DNA from: F1-20-MAGs119 sp964556145
GTDB lineage: Bacteria; Actinomycetota; Acidimicrobiia; Acidimicrobiales; Ilumatobacteraceae
Length of the DNA: 27,511 nt
Direction: 5' to 3'
Assembly (NCBI GenBank): GCA_964556145.1
Contig: CAZKVD010000014.1
Coordinates: forward strand, 1 to 27,511
Position 1 is the stretch's first letter, and every line of letters starts with the position of its first letter. The position numbers were made by a program, and so were the translations under genes. The notes beneath the pieces were generated by a model. That model saw nothing but the letters and a program-made list of their open reading frames with translations. It ran no database searches and had not been told where the DNA came from. Below are positions 1-7,425 of the stretch, one piece after another.

Positions 1-512
1 AGGCCGTAGCTCTCGCGGTAGTTCACGGTGATGTCGTGGCCGAACACCTTGGCGCATCCGTAGGGCGAACGGGGGTGGAATGGTGTCAGTTCGGTTTGCG
101 GGACTTCGCGCACCTTGCCGAACATCTCCGATGACGAGGCCTGGTAGAAGCGGATCGGGTTGTTCTGCTGGCCGCCGACCATACGGATGGCCTCGAGCAT
201 GCGCAGCACGCCGAGGCCGGTGGTGTTGGCAGTGAGCTCGGCCTGAGTCCACGAGAAGTGCACGAACGAAATCGCGCCGAGGTTGTAGACCTCGGTCGGC
301 TGGGCGGCCTCGAGGCACGACACCAGACTGGGAAGATCGGTGAGGTCACCCGACAAAACCTGCACGAAGGGAAACTCTTCCCGGATCTGCTGGCCTCGCG
401 GGTTGTTTTGGCCTTTCACAACGCCGAACACCTCGTATCCTTTTTCGTGAAGGAATTCGGCCAAATGCTGGCCGTCCTGGCCGGTGATGCCCGTGATGAG
501 TGCCCGTGCCAT
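1..512 (-). CDS. gmd: GDP-mannose 4,6-dehydratase (partial, runs off the left edge)
   Basis: This enzyme converts GDP-mannose to GDP-4-keto-6-deoxymannose, the first step to GDP-L-fucose and other deoxyhexoses, in the cytoplasm. About 170 residues are visible, starting MARALITGITGQDGQHL. The NAD(P)-binding GITGQDG motif lies at residues 7-13. Further on come the family motifs ASSSEMFGKV and SPYGCAK, the latter carrying the catalytic YxxxK. The stop codon lies outside the window. The ATG at 512 is the natural start because the Rossmann motif follows at once. The gene is divergent from cofD. The downstream enzyme fcl is encoded at 8574-9530, so both halves of GDP-fucose synthesis are present around a glycosyltransferase cluster. 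Family motifs are seen directly; substrate assignment follows the family. Confidence 0.93.
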   Translation of the reverse strand, partial: MARALITGITGQDGQHLAEFLHEKGYEVFGVVKGQNNPRGQQIREEFPFVQVLSGDLTDLPSLVSCLEAAQPTEVYNLGAISFVHFSWTQAELTANTTGLGVLRMLEAIRMVGGQQNNPIRFYQASSSEMFGKVREVPQTELTPFHPRSPYGCAKVFGHDITVNYRESYG

Positions 513-522
513 ACGTATACCG

Positions 523-528
523 ACTCTA
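523..528 (-). promoter_or_regulatory. Possible -10 hexamer for gmd
   Basis: TAGAGT on the minus strand fits TAnnnT and ends 10 nt before the gmd ATG at 512. This is slightly farther than the 6-9 nt seen at other starts here, so the transcript may be leaderless or have a leader of only a few bases. No clear -35 was seen. Confidence 0.35.
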
Positions 529-541
529 ACAGTGCGACCCC

Positions 542-547
542 TACGAT
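542..547 (+). promoter_or_regulatory. Candidate -10 hexamer for the cofD transcript
   Basis: TACGAT fits TAnnnT and is followed by 7 nt and a GTG at 555. In this window that spacing marks a leaderless start. The GTG opens a 7-codon reading frame rather than cofD itself, whose ATG is at 575. Confidence 0.4.
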
Positions 548-554
548 CGAGGGC

Positions 555-578
555 GTGTGTGAGCGGGTGACCCAATGA
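555..578 (+). CDS. Possible 7-aa leaderless upstream ORF coupled to cofD
   Basis: The GTG at 555 lies 7 nt after a TACGAT hexamer and opens a frame encoding MCERVTQ. The frame ends in TGA at 576-578, overlapping the cofD ATG at 575 as ATGA. Short leaderless upstream ORFs, some cysteine-containing, are known in mycobacteria. This one has a single Cys. It could load ribosomes for cofD, which lacks a strong Shine-Dalgarno sequence. The evidence is position and overlap only, and the frame could be chance. Confidence 0.3.
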   Translation: MCERVTQ

Positions 579-1546
579 TCACGGTGATTTCGGGGGGAGT
601 CGGTGCTGCGCGACTGCTGCGCGGAGCCGCGAACGTCGTGCCGCATGACGACCTCATGACCATCGTCAACACGGGTGACGACACGGTGATGCACGGCCTG
701 TCGATTTCTCCCGACCTCGACACGATCACCTACACGGTGTCGGGCTCGATCGATCCCGAACGTGGCTGGGGCTTGTCAGATGAAGCGTGGACCACGATGC
801 AGGCCCTCGAGCGATTCGCACCCGTACGACCCATCGGATCGCACGCGGGTGAGAGCTGGTTCGGCCTCGGCAACCGCGATCTTGCGACGCACTTCTACCG
901 CACGACGCGCCTCGCCGAGGGTGCAACGCTCGCCGAAGTCACCGCCGAAATCACGCGTGCATTCGGCATCGGCTTTCGCGTGTTGCCGATGTCGAACGAC
1001 CGGGTTTCAACGATCGTCACCCTTGCCGACGGAACCGACGTCGCATTCCAGGAGTACTTCGTGAAGCTGCACCACGACGTTCCGGTGCGCGCGGTTCGTT
1101 TCGACGGTGTCAATGCGGCGCGCCCCCTGGGACTCGGCGAACTGCGCGATTCGGAGGCCGTGGTCATTGCGCCGTCGAACCCGATCGTGTCGATCGGTCC
1201 GATGCGTGCCCTCGACGGATTCGATGCAGCCCTCGCCTCGCGACGCGACACGGTTGTCGCGGTGTCCCCCATCGTTGCAGGTGCGGCCCTGAAGGGTCCG
1301 GCCGACCGCATGCTGATCGAACTCGGCCACGACGCAAGCGTGGTCGGGGTGGCCCACCTGTACGCGCCGATCGCCGGAACCTTGGTCATTGATGCGGCCG
1401 ACGAGGCGCTTGCGCCCCGGGTCGAGGCTGCCGGCATGCGCTGCGTGGTCGCCGACACGATCATGAAGACTCCCGACGTTGCTGCGGCACTCACGCGCGT
1501 ATGCCTCGCCGCCGCGGGTCTGGAGCACTACGGCGTGACACGATGA
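575..1546 (+). CDS. cofD: CofD/FbiA: phospho-C3 transferase of F420 biosynthesis
   Basis: CofD moves a phosphorylated C3 unit (2-phospholactate or phosphoenolpyruvate, as the GDP-activated donor) onto the deazaflavin Fo, giving F420-0 or dehydro-F420-0. The 323-aa protein has the family length. It carries GGVGAARL at residues 7-14, NTGDD at 32-36 and SNPIVSIGP at 201-209, all characteristic of CofD. The start is the ATG at 575, directly before the first conserved strand (MITVISGGVGA). cofE follows after 7 nt, so the two form an operon. The guanylyltransferase that makes the donor, cofC/fbiD, lies about 24 kb away at 25241. Which C3 acid is used cannot be told from this sequence. Confidence 0.95.
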   Translation: MITVISGGVGAARLLRGAANVVPHDDLMTIVNTGDDTVMHGLSISPDLDTITYTVSGSIDPERGWGLSDEAWTTMQALERFAPVRPIGSHAGESWFGLGNRDLATHFYRTTRLAEGATLAEVTAEITRAFGIGFRVLPMSNDRVSTIVTLADGTDVAFQEYFVKLHHDVPVRAVRFDGVNAARPLGLGELRDSEAVVIAPSNPIVSIGPMRALDGFDAALASRRDTVVAVSPIVAGAALKGPADRMLIELGHDASVVGVAHLYAPIAGTLVIDAADEALAPRVEAAGMRCVVADTIMKTPDVAAALTRVCLAAAGLEHYGVTR

Positions 1547-1553
1547 GGGAATC

Positions 1554-2267
1554 ATGAACAGATTGACGGCATGGGGTGTCGAGGGAATCGGCGAGATCGT
1601 TCCGGGGATGCAATTGGGCGACGTCGTGGTCGACGCCTGCCGCGCCGAACCAAACGGCCCGCTGCAGGATTTCGACGTGCTGGTCGTCACCCAGAAGATC
1701 GTGTCGAAGGCCGAGGGTCGCCTCGTCGAGATCGACCCCGACGACCCGCTGTCTCACAAGGCACTCGTTGAATCCGAGGCCGTACGCATCGTGCGCCGAC
1801 GCGGAGACCTCATCATCACCGAAACCACGCACGGATTCGTGTGCGCCAACAGCGGCATCGACCTGTCGAACGTTCAGCGCGGTCAGGCTGCACTGCTGCC
1901 CATCGACAGCGATCGCTCGGCGCGGCGCATCCGCGACATCGTGAAGGCAAAGCTCGGAGTGCAGGTCGGAGTAATCATCAGCGACACCTTCGGACGCCCG
2001 TGGCGCAAGGGCCTGACCGATGTCGCAATCGGCGTTGCGGGCATCGCCGGCGTGCTCGACCTGCGCGGTACGCCCGATGCACTCGGCCGCACGATGCAGG
2101 TCACCGAGGTTGCCATTGCCGACGAACTGGCAAGCGCGGCGGAACTGGTGATGGGAAAGTCGAACGGCGTGCCCGTGGGCATCGTGCGTGGCGCCGACCC
2201 CTCGTGGTTCCGCGAGGCGGGCATGAACGAGATCGTCCGGCCGCCGATCGAAGACCTGTTCCGCTAG
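1554..2267 (+). CDS. cofE: CofE: coenzyme F420-0:L-glutamate ligase, single-domain
   Basis: CofE adds glutamate residues to F420-0 in a GTP-dependent reaction. The 237-aa protein has VTQKIVSKAEGR at 45-56, ISDTFGRPWRKG at 142-153, a DLRGTPDALGR segment near 169-179, and ADELASAAELVMGKSNG at 189-205, all typical of the family. A GAGGGA Shine-Dalgarno sequence precedes the ATG by 3 nt, and cofD ends 7 nt upstream. In mycobacteria FbiB is a fusion of this domain with a C-terminal nitroreductase-like (FMN) domain that reduces dehydro-F420. Here the protein stops after the ligase domain, so any such reductase must be encoded elsewhere. The gene ends 1 nt from the convergent SDR gene. Confidence 0.95.
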   Translation: MNRLTAWGVEGIGEIVPGMQLGDVVVDACRAEPNGPLQDFDVLVVTQKIVSKAEGRLVEIDPDDPLSHKALVESEAVRIVRRRGDLIITETTHGFVCANSGIDLSNVQRGQAALLPIDSDRSARRIRDIVKAKLGVQVGVIISDTFGRPWRKGLTDVAIGVAGIAGVLDLRGTPDALGRTMQVTEVAIADELASAAELVMGKSNGVPVGIVRGADPSWFREAGMNEIVRPPIEDLFR

Positions 2268-2268
2268 A

Positions 2269-3174
2269 TCAGTTACCGAGCAGCGCGCCGAGCCCGTCGG
2301 CGAGGTCGGTGAACGGCGCCCACGCCAAATGAATGCGCGCGCGCACGGGTGAAATCGCAAAGCGTGAAATATCGCCCGGTCGCGCCTTCACCATCGACGG
2401 ACGAACCCCGTTTGCACCGGCCATCTCGCGCCACAACCCGGCAATGCTGGTCTGTACCCCGGTGCCGATGTTGATGAGAAGGCCGTCACCCTTTGCCGCG
2501 GCGCGCGCATAGGCATCGACGACGTCTTCCACGTAGATGAAGTCGCGCGTCTGGCGACCCGAGCCATAGATCTCGGGTGATTCACCCGCTGCCAGCGCGG
2601 CCGCAAACGATGCAACGACCCCATCTTCGATGCGTTGGCGCGGGCCGTACACATTGGCCACCGCAAGCGCGCTGTATTCGACGGCATGGACCTCGCGGTA
2701 CACGGCGAGGATGTCGAGGATCGTGCGCGCCATCACGTTCGGCACGTTCACCGGCTCTGCAAACTTTCCCTCTTTTGCAGGGATGTCACGAACCGGAATC
2801 TCGCCGTAGAGCAACGTCGCGGGAAGTCCGACGACGACCTTGGCTGCGCCGTACAAACGCGCAGCCTCGAGCGCCGACACCACCTGGGCCACGGACCCGA
2901 CCGAGGAAATGGCGTGCGCCGAGCTGGGCGACAATGCCGTCATCTGGAAGATGACATCGGGTCGTCGCAGTGAAACGAGATCGAGGAACTCGGGTGCCGT
3001 GACGTCGAGATTGTGGATCTTCAGTTCGCCACCGGCAGCGCGTGCCGCTGCCAGATTGGCGAATGATCCGGTACTGAGGTCGTCGACCACTTCGACTGCG
3101 TGGCCGTCGGCCAACAGACGGTCGACGAGATGCGACCCGACGAAACCGGCGCCACCACAGACGAGGGCGCGCAC
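2269..3174 (-). CDS. SDR-family nucleotide-sugar epimerase-like protein with degenerate active site
   Basis: This 301-aa protein has the extended-SDR fold of NDP-sugar epimerases and dehydratases. GGAGFVG at residues 7-13 binds NAD(P), DDLSTGS follows the second strand, and there is a late RDFIYVEDVVDAY segment. The catalytic residues appear lost. The YxxxK site reads N146-V-M-A-R150, and the usual Ser/Thr region before YG reads GLPATLLYG (116-124). It may be a non-catalytic NAD-binding protein or use different chemistry. It starts with a GTG that overlaps the stop of the nucleotidyltransferase by one base (TAGTG), so the two are translationally coupled. The fold is certain; the substrate is unknown. 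Confidence 0.8.
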   Translation of the reverse strand: MRALVCGGAGFVGSHLVDRLLADGHAVEVVDDLSTGSFANLAAARAAGGELKIHNLDVTAPEFLDLVSLRRPDVIFQMTALSPSSAHAISSVGSVAQVVSALEAARLYGAAKVVVGLPATLLYGEIPVRDIPAKEGKFAEPVNVPNVMARTILDILAVYREVHAVEYSALAVANVYGPRQRIEDGVVASFAAALAAGESPEIYGSGRQTRDFIYVEDVVDAYARAAAKGDGLLINIGTGVQTSIAGLWREMAGANGVRPSMVKARPGDISRFAISPVRARIHLAWAPFTDLADGLGALLGN

Positions 3175-4166
3175 TACGAACCTTCGGGAGCGGGGATCTT
3201 CGCCCCCGAGATGCGTGCGCCGGCGTCGATGACGCCATCCTCGCCCACAACCACGTCGCGTGCCACGGCACCGCGACCAATGCTCCCCATGACGAGAGCC
3301 GATTCGACGTCGGCGTTGTCGTCGATCACGGCTGCGGGGAAGACAACCGACCCGATGACGCGCGACCCGGCACCGACCCGCGCATTGGCGCCGATCACGC
3401 TGCGCTCGACAATGGCTCCGGCACCGACGATGGCCGACGGATGCACCACCGACGAACCCGATGCATCGACAAGGGCGAGGTTCGCCGCGAGGAACGTTTC
3501 GGGGCGACCGGTGTCGATCCAGGAGTCATCGGTTGACATCGCATACAGCGACGCCGAGGCCACCATTTCCGGGAACACCACACGTTCGATGGACAACTTG
3601 CCTCCGACGGGAACGCGTTCGATGACCGACGGTTCGAGAACGTAGGTTCCCGCGTTCACGCTGCGACTCGTTGTTTCGCCCGGCGCGGGTTTTTCGACGA
3701 AGCGAAGCACACGCCCGTCGGCATCGGTTTCAACCACACCGAACTGCGACGGGTCGTCGACCGGAACGAGATGCAGTGTGCCTTCGGCACCCGATGAACG
3801 GTGGAAGTCGACGACTCGCGACACGTCGAGACTGGTGAGGATGTCCCCGTTTGCCACGACAAAGGTCGAGGAGATTCCCGCATGCCGCGCCGCAAAAGCG
3901 ATGGCTCCGGCGGTGTCGAGCGGGTGAGGTTCGACTGCGTACTCGAGTTTCACGCCGCCGCAACGGCCATCGGGAAAAGCCGCAAGAAACGGTTCGGGCT
4001 TGAAGCCGAGCGCCAACACCGCCCGTGTCACGCCGGCCCGCTCGAGGCTGGCAAGGATGCGCTCGACGATGGGCACGTTGCCGACGGGCAGCAACGGTTT
4101 GGGAACGCTGAGGGTGAGCGGCCGCAGCCGAGTGCCGAATCCGCCGACAAGGATGACGGCGTCCAC
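3174..4166 (-). CDS. Sugar-phosphate nucleotidyltransferase (mannose-1-phosphate guanylyltransferase-like)
   Basis: This protein likely joins a sugar 1-phosphate to an NTP to make an NDP-sugar. The N-terminal catalytic domain carries GGFGTRLRPLT at residues 8-18, the uridylyl/guanylyl signature VPKPLLPVGN at 21-30, NGD at 106-108, EKP at 158-160 and WIDTGRPE at 216-223. A left-handed beta-helix of hexapeptide-like repeats follows (about 240-325). At 330 aa it resembles GMPP-type GDP-mannose pyrophosphorylases, which would supply GDP-mannose for gmd and fcl. The GTG at 4166 sits just before the glycine-rich loop and 7 nt after the upstream stop; the open frame farther upstream reads back into another gene. 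Base and sugar specificity are inferred. Confidence 0.85.
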   Translation of the reverse strand: MDAVILVGGFGTRLRPLTLSVPKPLLPVGNVPIVERILASLERAGVTRAVLALGFKPEPFLAAFPDGRCGGVKLEYAVEPHPLDTAGAIAFAARHAGISSTFVVANGDILTSLDVSRVVDFHRSSGAEGTLHLVPVDDPSQFGVVETDADGRVLRFVEKPAPGETTSRSVNAGTYVLEPSVIERVPVGGKLSIERVVFPEMVASASLYAMSTDDSWIDTGRPETFLAANLALVDASGSSVVHPSAIVGAGAIVERSVIGANARVGAGSRVIGSVVFPAAVIDDNADVESALVMGSIGRGAVARDVVVGEDGVIDAGARISGAKIPAPEGS

Positions 4167-4173
4167 GCCCGAG

Positions 4174-5016
4174 CTATCCCTGAGTTGTGGTGGTTGCGTC
4201 GACCGTGGTGCTGGTGGCTTCCGCAACGGTGGTCGTGGTGTCCCCTGCAACGGTGGTGGTGGTTTCACCGGCAACCGTGGTGGCCGTCTCGCCTGCGACC
4301 GTTGTGGTGGTTTCACCCGCGACGGTTGTTGTCGGAGCGCCACCCGAGTCGACTGCGCCGAGCTCGGCGAGATTCGCAGCGGTGGGCGGCGGCGGCACTT
4401 CGGCGTCGTCGTCCACGAATGCAATCACGATGACCATGCCGTCCTGCTTCAGACGAATGTCGTTGAAGTCGGCAATGAGCATTTTCTTCGCGTCGGGCTT
4501 GTCGTACTGGTCCCAGACGTACGCCTTCAGCGTCGCGTCCTTGCCGTTGCACTTCTCTTCACCCTCTTCGTACTTGGCTCCACCGTTCTGGTCTTCGGGG
4601 AACTGCAGCTTGGTGTTCGACACCTCGACGTCGTAGACGTCGAGGAAGATGCCGAACTTGGCGCGCTTGCCGGTGGCAAGAGCCTGCGGGTGCCAGTGAA
4701 CGACGCCGTCATCGTGACTGTGAACGCCGTACTTGAAGTACTCCTCGTCGAGCGGCTCTTCTTTGTTGCCGACCAGGTTCGGCAGGTACTTGTCGCAGGC
4801 GTAGAAGCCGTACGACACGTGCCAGTGATCGTTGGTCGTCGGCGGCTCGGTGGCCGACGAGGTTCCGGAACGGGCGTAGGCGACGAGCGCCAGGCCGACG
4901 ATGAGGACGACGACGATGATCGTCGGGAAGAGGGTTCCACCCTGGAACCTGATCTTCTTGCCTTTGCCCTTGCTGGCCAGTCGGGCGACTTTCTTGGCCG
5001 ACGATGCTTTACCCAC
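4174..5016 (-). CDS. Membrane-anchored His-rich hypothetical protein with Thr-rich C-terminal repeats
   Basis: I do not recognise this 280-aa protein. A Lys-rich N-terminus (residues 1-25) precedes one hydrophobic segment at about 29-48, suggesting a cytoplasmic N-terminus and an exported domain. That domain contains DHWHVSYGFYAC (63-74) and GVHSHDDGVVHWHP (97-110), six histidines in HxH pairs, which suggests metal binding. Cys74 and Cys156 could form a disulfide. The tail (about 229-268) consists of imperfect TTTVAGET octads, like a wall-spanning or O-mannosylated linker. The GTG start lies 9 nt after a TAGCCT -10, so translation may be leaderless. It is the first gene of an operon with the nucleotidyltransferase and SDR genes. 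Function unknown; a glycan role is guilt by association. Confidence 0.7.
   Translation of the reverse strand: MGKASSAKKVARLASKGKGKKIRFQGGTLFPTIIVVVLIVGLALVAYARSGTSSATEPPTTNDHWHVSYGFYACDKYLPNLVGNKEEPLDEEYFKYGVHSHDDGVVHWHPQALATGKRAKFGIFLDVYDVEVSNTKLQFPEDQNGGAKYEEGEEKCNGKDATLKAYVWDQYDKPDAKKMLIADFNDIRLKQDGMVIVIAFVDDDAEVPPPPTAANLAELGAVDSGGAPTTTVAGETTTTVAGETATTVAGETTTTVAGDTTTTVAEATSTTVDATTTTQG
4213..4332 (-). repeat. Tandem 24-bp repeats encoding TTTVAGET octads
   Basis: About five imperfect 24-bp units encode the C-terminal tail of the His-rich membrane protein, with variants such as ETATTVAG, DTTTTVAE and ATSTTV. The array is in frame, so copy-number change would alter tail length without breaking the gene. 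Thr-rich tails of this kind are possible O-glycosylation sites. Confidence 0.8.
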
Positions 5017-5025
5017 GAGACTGCG

Positions 5026-5031
5026 AGGCTA
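5026..5031 (-). promoter_or_regulatory. -10 hexamer TAGCCT for the His-rich protein operon
   Basis: TAGCCT (TAnnnT) on the minus strand lies 9 nt before the GTG at 5016. It falls in the only gap (5017-5071) between the glycosyltransferase operon and this one. Confidence 0.45.
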
Positions 5032-5071
5032 TCCGCTCGGCACTGGAATCGGCCGCTTTCGCGGCCCGGCT

Positions 5072-6319
5072 TCAGCGTCCGAGGCGCTCGATCAAGGCCG
5101 CGTACGCCTGGCCGACGGCCGTCGGGGACGCATGTTCAACCACCCATTGGCGGCCCCGGGCACCCATTGCGGCGAGCGTCTCGGGTTCATCGAGAAGCGA
5201 GGTGAGGGCTGCGACGAATGCATCGGGATCATCGGGCGCGACGACCGCACCGCAGCGTGCCTCGCTGATCATGCGCGCCACCTCGCTGTCGGCATCGATG
5301 GATGCAAGGATCGGACGGGCTGCAGCCATGATCGAATACGCCTTCGACGGAACGCTGACGTTGCCGAGACCGCGGCGCAACGGCACGACGTGCACATCGG
5401 CACTCGCAAGGACCTCCGACAGTCGCTCGACCGGTTGGTAGTCGACGAAGACGAGATTCGACAGCGCGGTGCCGCGCTCTTGAAGTTCGGCGCGTGACGA
5501 CCCTTCGCCGTTCACGATGAACGTCACCGCGGGCAGCCGGCCCGCAGCTTCGAGCACCAAGTCGAGGGACTGCGAAAAACCGACGTTGCCGGCGTACATG
5601 ACGACGCGTTCGGCCCCGGCACCGAACTCGCGGCGGTAGGGCGTGTCGGTGTCGCGCGGTGAGATCGCCTCGGCATCGACGAAGTTGGGAATGACAACCG
5701 CTTTGCGGGCATGACGCGGCGGCAATTTGGCTGCAACATTGGCCCGCAGGTCGTCGGACAGCACGACAACGGCATCGGAGCGTTGGTAGCTGACTCGTTC
5801 GAGCCAACGGGCAAGTCCGATGACCCTGCGGTTGGTCAACTTGCCCGTACTCACGGCGGCGTCGGGAAAGACGTCCTGGATGTTGAACACCAACGGAGCA
5901 CGCCTCACCTTTGCCACGACCCAACCAGTGAGGCCGAGCGTGAGCGGAGGCGACATGGCCACAACCGCACGGGCGCGACGGTGCACTCCGCCGACAAACA
6001 GCGCACGCAAACCGATCAGCACACTGAACGCAGCGAAGCCGGCCGCACGGCGTGGAATGTTCGCCTTGTCGCGGCCCGCGAAGGGACTGACACGCACGAT
6101 CGAACCCCAGGCGGTGGTTTCACTGCGCCACGGCTTTCCCTGCCACGTGTCTTCGACCCGGTGGCGGCGGTACCAAGGCAGCGACGTCACCACGTGCACA
6201 CGGTGGCCGAGTCGGGTCAACTCATCGACGATGCGCGTCATGACGACGCCGGTCGGAGCCGTGTCGGGCGCGAAGTGCGGACACAACACAATGACGGAAC
6301 GATCATCACGCTTGGTCAT
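5072..6319 (-). CDS. Glycosyltransferase family 4, WbuB/WcaI-like
   Basis: This 415-aa GT-B enzyme is predicted to transfer a sugar from an NDP-sugar to a surface glycan or lipid-linked intermediate. The N-terminal half starts VIVLCPHFAPDTAPTG, typical of WbuB/WcaI-like proteins. The C-terminal half has VIPNFVD, VMYAGNVGFSQSLD, and a VPSKAYSIMAAARPILAS acceptor/donor region. The ATG at 6319 overlaps the stop of the upstream glycosyltransferase as ATGA; the open frame farther upstream has no family similarity. It is the last gene of a three-glycosyltransferase operon. A hydrophobic stretch around FSVLIGLRALFVGG may associate with membrane. The sugar donor is unknown; GDP-fucose or GDP-mannose are candidates from the neighbours. 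Confidence 0.88.
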   Translation of the reverse strand: MTKRDDRSVIVLCPHFAPDTAPTGVVMTRIVDELTRLGHRVHVVTSLPWYRRHRVEDTWQGKPWRSETTAWGSIVRVSPFAGRDKANIPRRAAGFAAFSVLIGLRALFVGGVHRRARAVVAMSPPLTLGLTGWVVAKVRRAPLVFNIQDVFPDAAVSTGKLTNRRVIGLARWLERVSYQRSDAVVVLSDDLRANVAAKLPPRHARKAVVIPNFVDAEAISPRDTDTPYRREFGAGAERVVMYAGNVGFSQSLDLVLEAAGRLPAVTFIVNGEGSSRAELQERGTALSNLVFVDYQPVERLSEVLASADVHVVPLRRGLGNVSVPSKAYSIMAAARPILASIDADSEVARMISEARCGAVVAPDDPDAFVAALTSLLDEPETLAAMGARGRQWVVEHASPTAVGQAYAALIERLGR

Positions 6320-7425
6320 CGCAACAGCCTTTCGTAGACCGCGCGAAGGTCGCGCCCCGATTCCTCGAGTGTGAAGGCCGATGCCCGGACACGACCCGCG
6401 GCGACCAGGCTCGATCGGTTGTCGCGCACATGCGTCACCACATTGGCCCACGCATCGACCTCGAGGGGAAGCACCACTCCCCCGTCAGCCACCACGCCGG
6501 GCAGACTCGCACGATTCGATGCAATGACGGGAACGCCCAGCAACATCGCCTCGGCCACCGGCGCACCGAAACCCTCGTACTCACTGGGAAACACAACGGC
6601 CTCCGCGCCCGCAACGAGCGCATCGCGATCGGTGGAACCCACGTGACCCGTGAAATGGACACGGTCGACCACACCGCAGGCCGTGATGCGCGTCAACAGT
6701 TCGGCGTGTCCACGCCCTTGGCCACCGATGAACAAGAGATGCACGTCATCCTTGCGCCACGGTCCTGCGAGAAGATCGATGAGGAATCGGTGATTCTTGT
6801 GCGGGTGCGTGATCGCCGGATAGATGAGGTAGCGAAGGCCCTCGACACCGTGACGGCGCTGCGCTGAGGCGATGTCGAGCCGGGACGCATCGACTTCTTC
6901 GATGCCATGAACCACGACGTGAATGAAGGCCGGATCGACACCGAAATGCTCGACCAATGTGTCGCGCACGTACGCAGACGGAACCGCAACGGCATCTGCA
7001 CGGCGCAGCGACCGCGGCATCATCCGCGACAGGTAGGCCAGCCGCGCGCGCGAGAAGTACTGCGGATACGTGAGGTACTGCACGTCGTGCACCGTGAGAA
7101 GCGTGCGTCCGTTCGTTCGGAACGGCACGGTGCCACCGCCGTGGTGCGTGACCGCAGCGCCATTGGTGCGACGGGGCAACCACGTGCTCTCGCGCACAAT
7201 ACGCGCCGCACGGTTCGACCCATCGGATGCCGATTCGGTGATGCGCAACGAACCGAGTTCGGGATGCGCCGCCGAGAACCCGCGTGGCGCAAACACCTCG
7301 ACTTCGAAACTTGCACCATCAGCAACACGTCCGAGACCGGCGAGCTGACGCGACAGATACTGCTCGCTACCCCCTACCTTGCCCGGTCGGCACCACAGCA
7401 AGTTGACGGCGATACGCGGACTCAT
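6316..7425 (-). CDS. Glycosyltransferase family 4 (GT-B)
   Basis: This 369-aa protein begins MSPRIAVNLLWCRPGKVGGSEQY, with the glycine-rich N-terminal loop of GT4 enzymes. The C-terminal donor domain has YPAITHPHKNH, LLFIGGQGRG, and FPSEYEGFGAPVAEAM, which contains the E-x7-E pair of retaining GT-B transferases, followed by GVPVIAS. ATGA overlaps join it to the glycosyltransferases on both sides, so all three should be made together. The true start is the ATG at 7425, not the longer frame upstream. It probably extends the same glycan as its neighbours; donor and linkage cannot be read from sequence. Confidence 0.88.
   Translation of the reverse strand: MSPRIAVNLLWCRPGKVGGSEQYLSRQLAGLGRVADGASFEVEVFAPRGFSAAHPELGSLRITESASDGSNRAARIVRESTWLPRRTNGAAVTHHGGGTVPFRTNGRTLLTVHDVQYLTYPQYFSRARLAYLSRMMPRSLRRADAVAVPSAYVRDTLVEHFGVDPAFIHVVVHGIEEVDASRLDIASAQRRHGVEGLRYLIYPAITHPHKNHRFLIDLLAGPWRKDDVHLLFIGGQGRGHAELLTRITACGVVDRVHFTGHVGSTDRDALVAGAEAVVFPSEYEGFGAPVAEAMLLGVPVIASNRASLPGVVADGGVVLPLEVDAWANVVTHVRDNRSSLVAAGRVRASAFTLEESGRDLRAVYERLLR

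Noticed and set aside
4187..4636. Val-rich open frame on the plus strand
   Set aside because: It is the antisense of the Thr-rich repeats of the His-rich protein; the repeat makes a long open frame on both strands.
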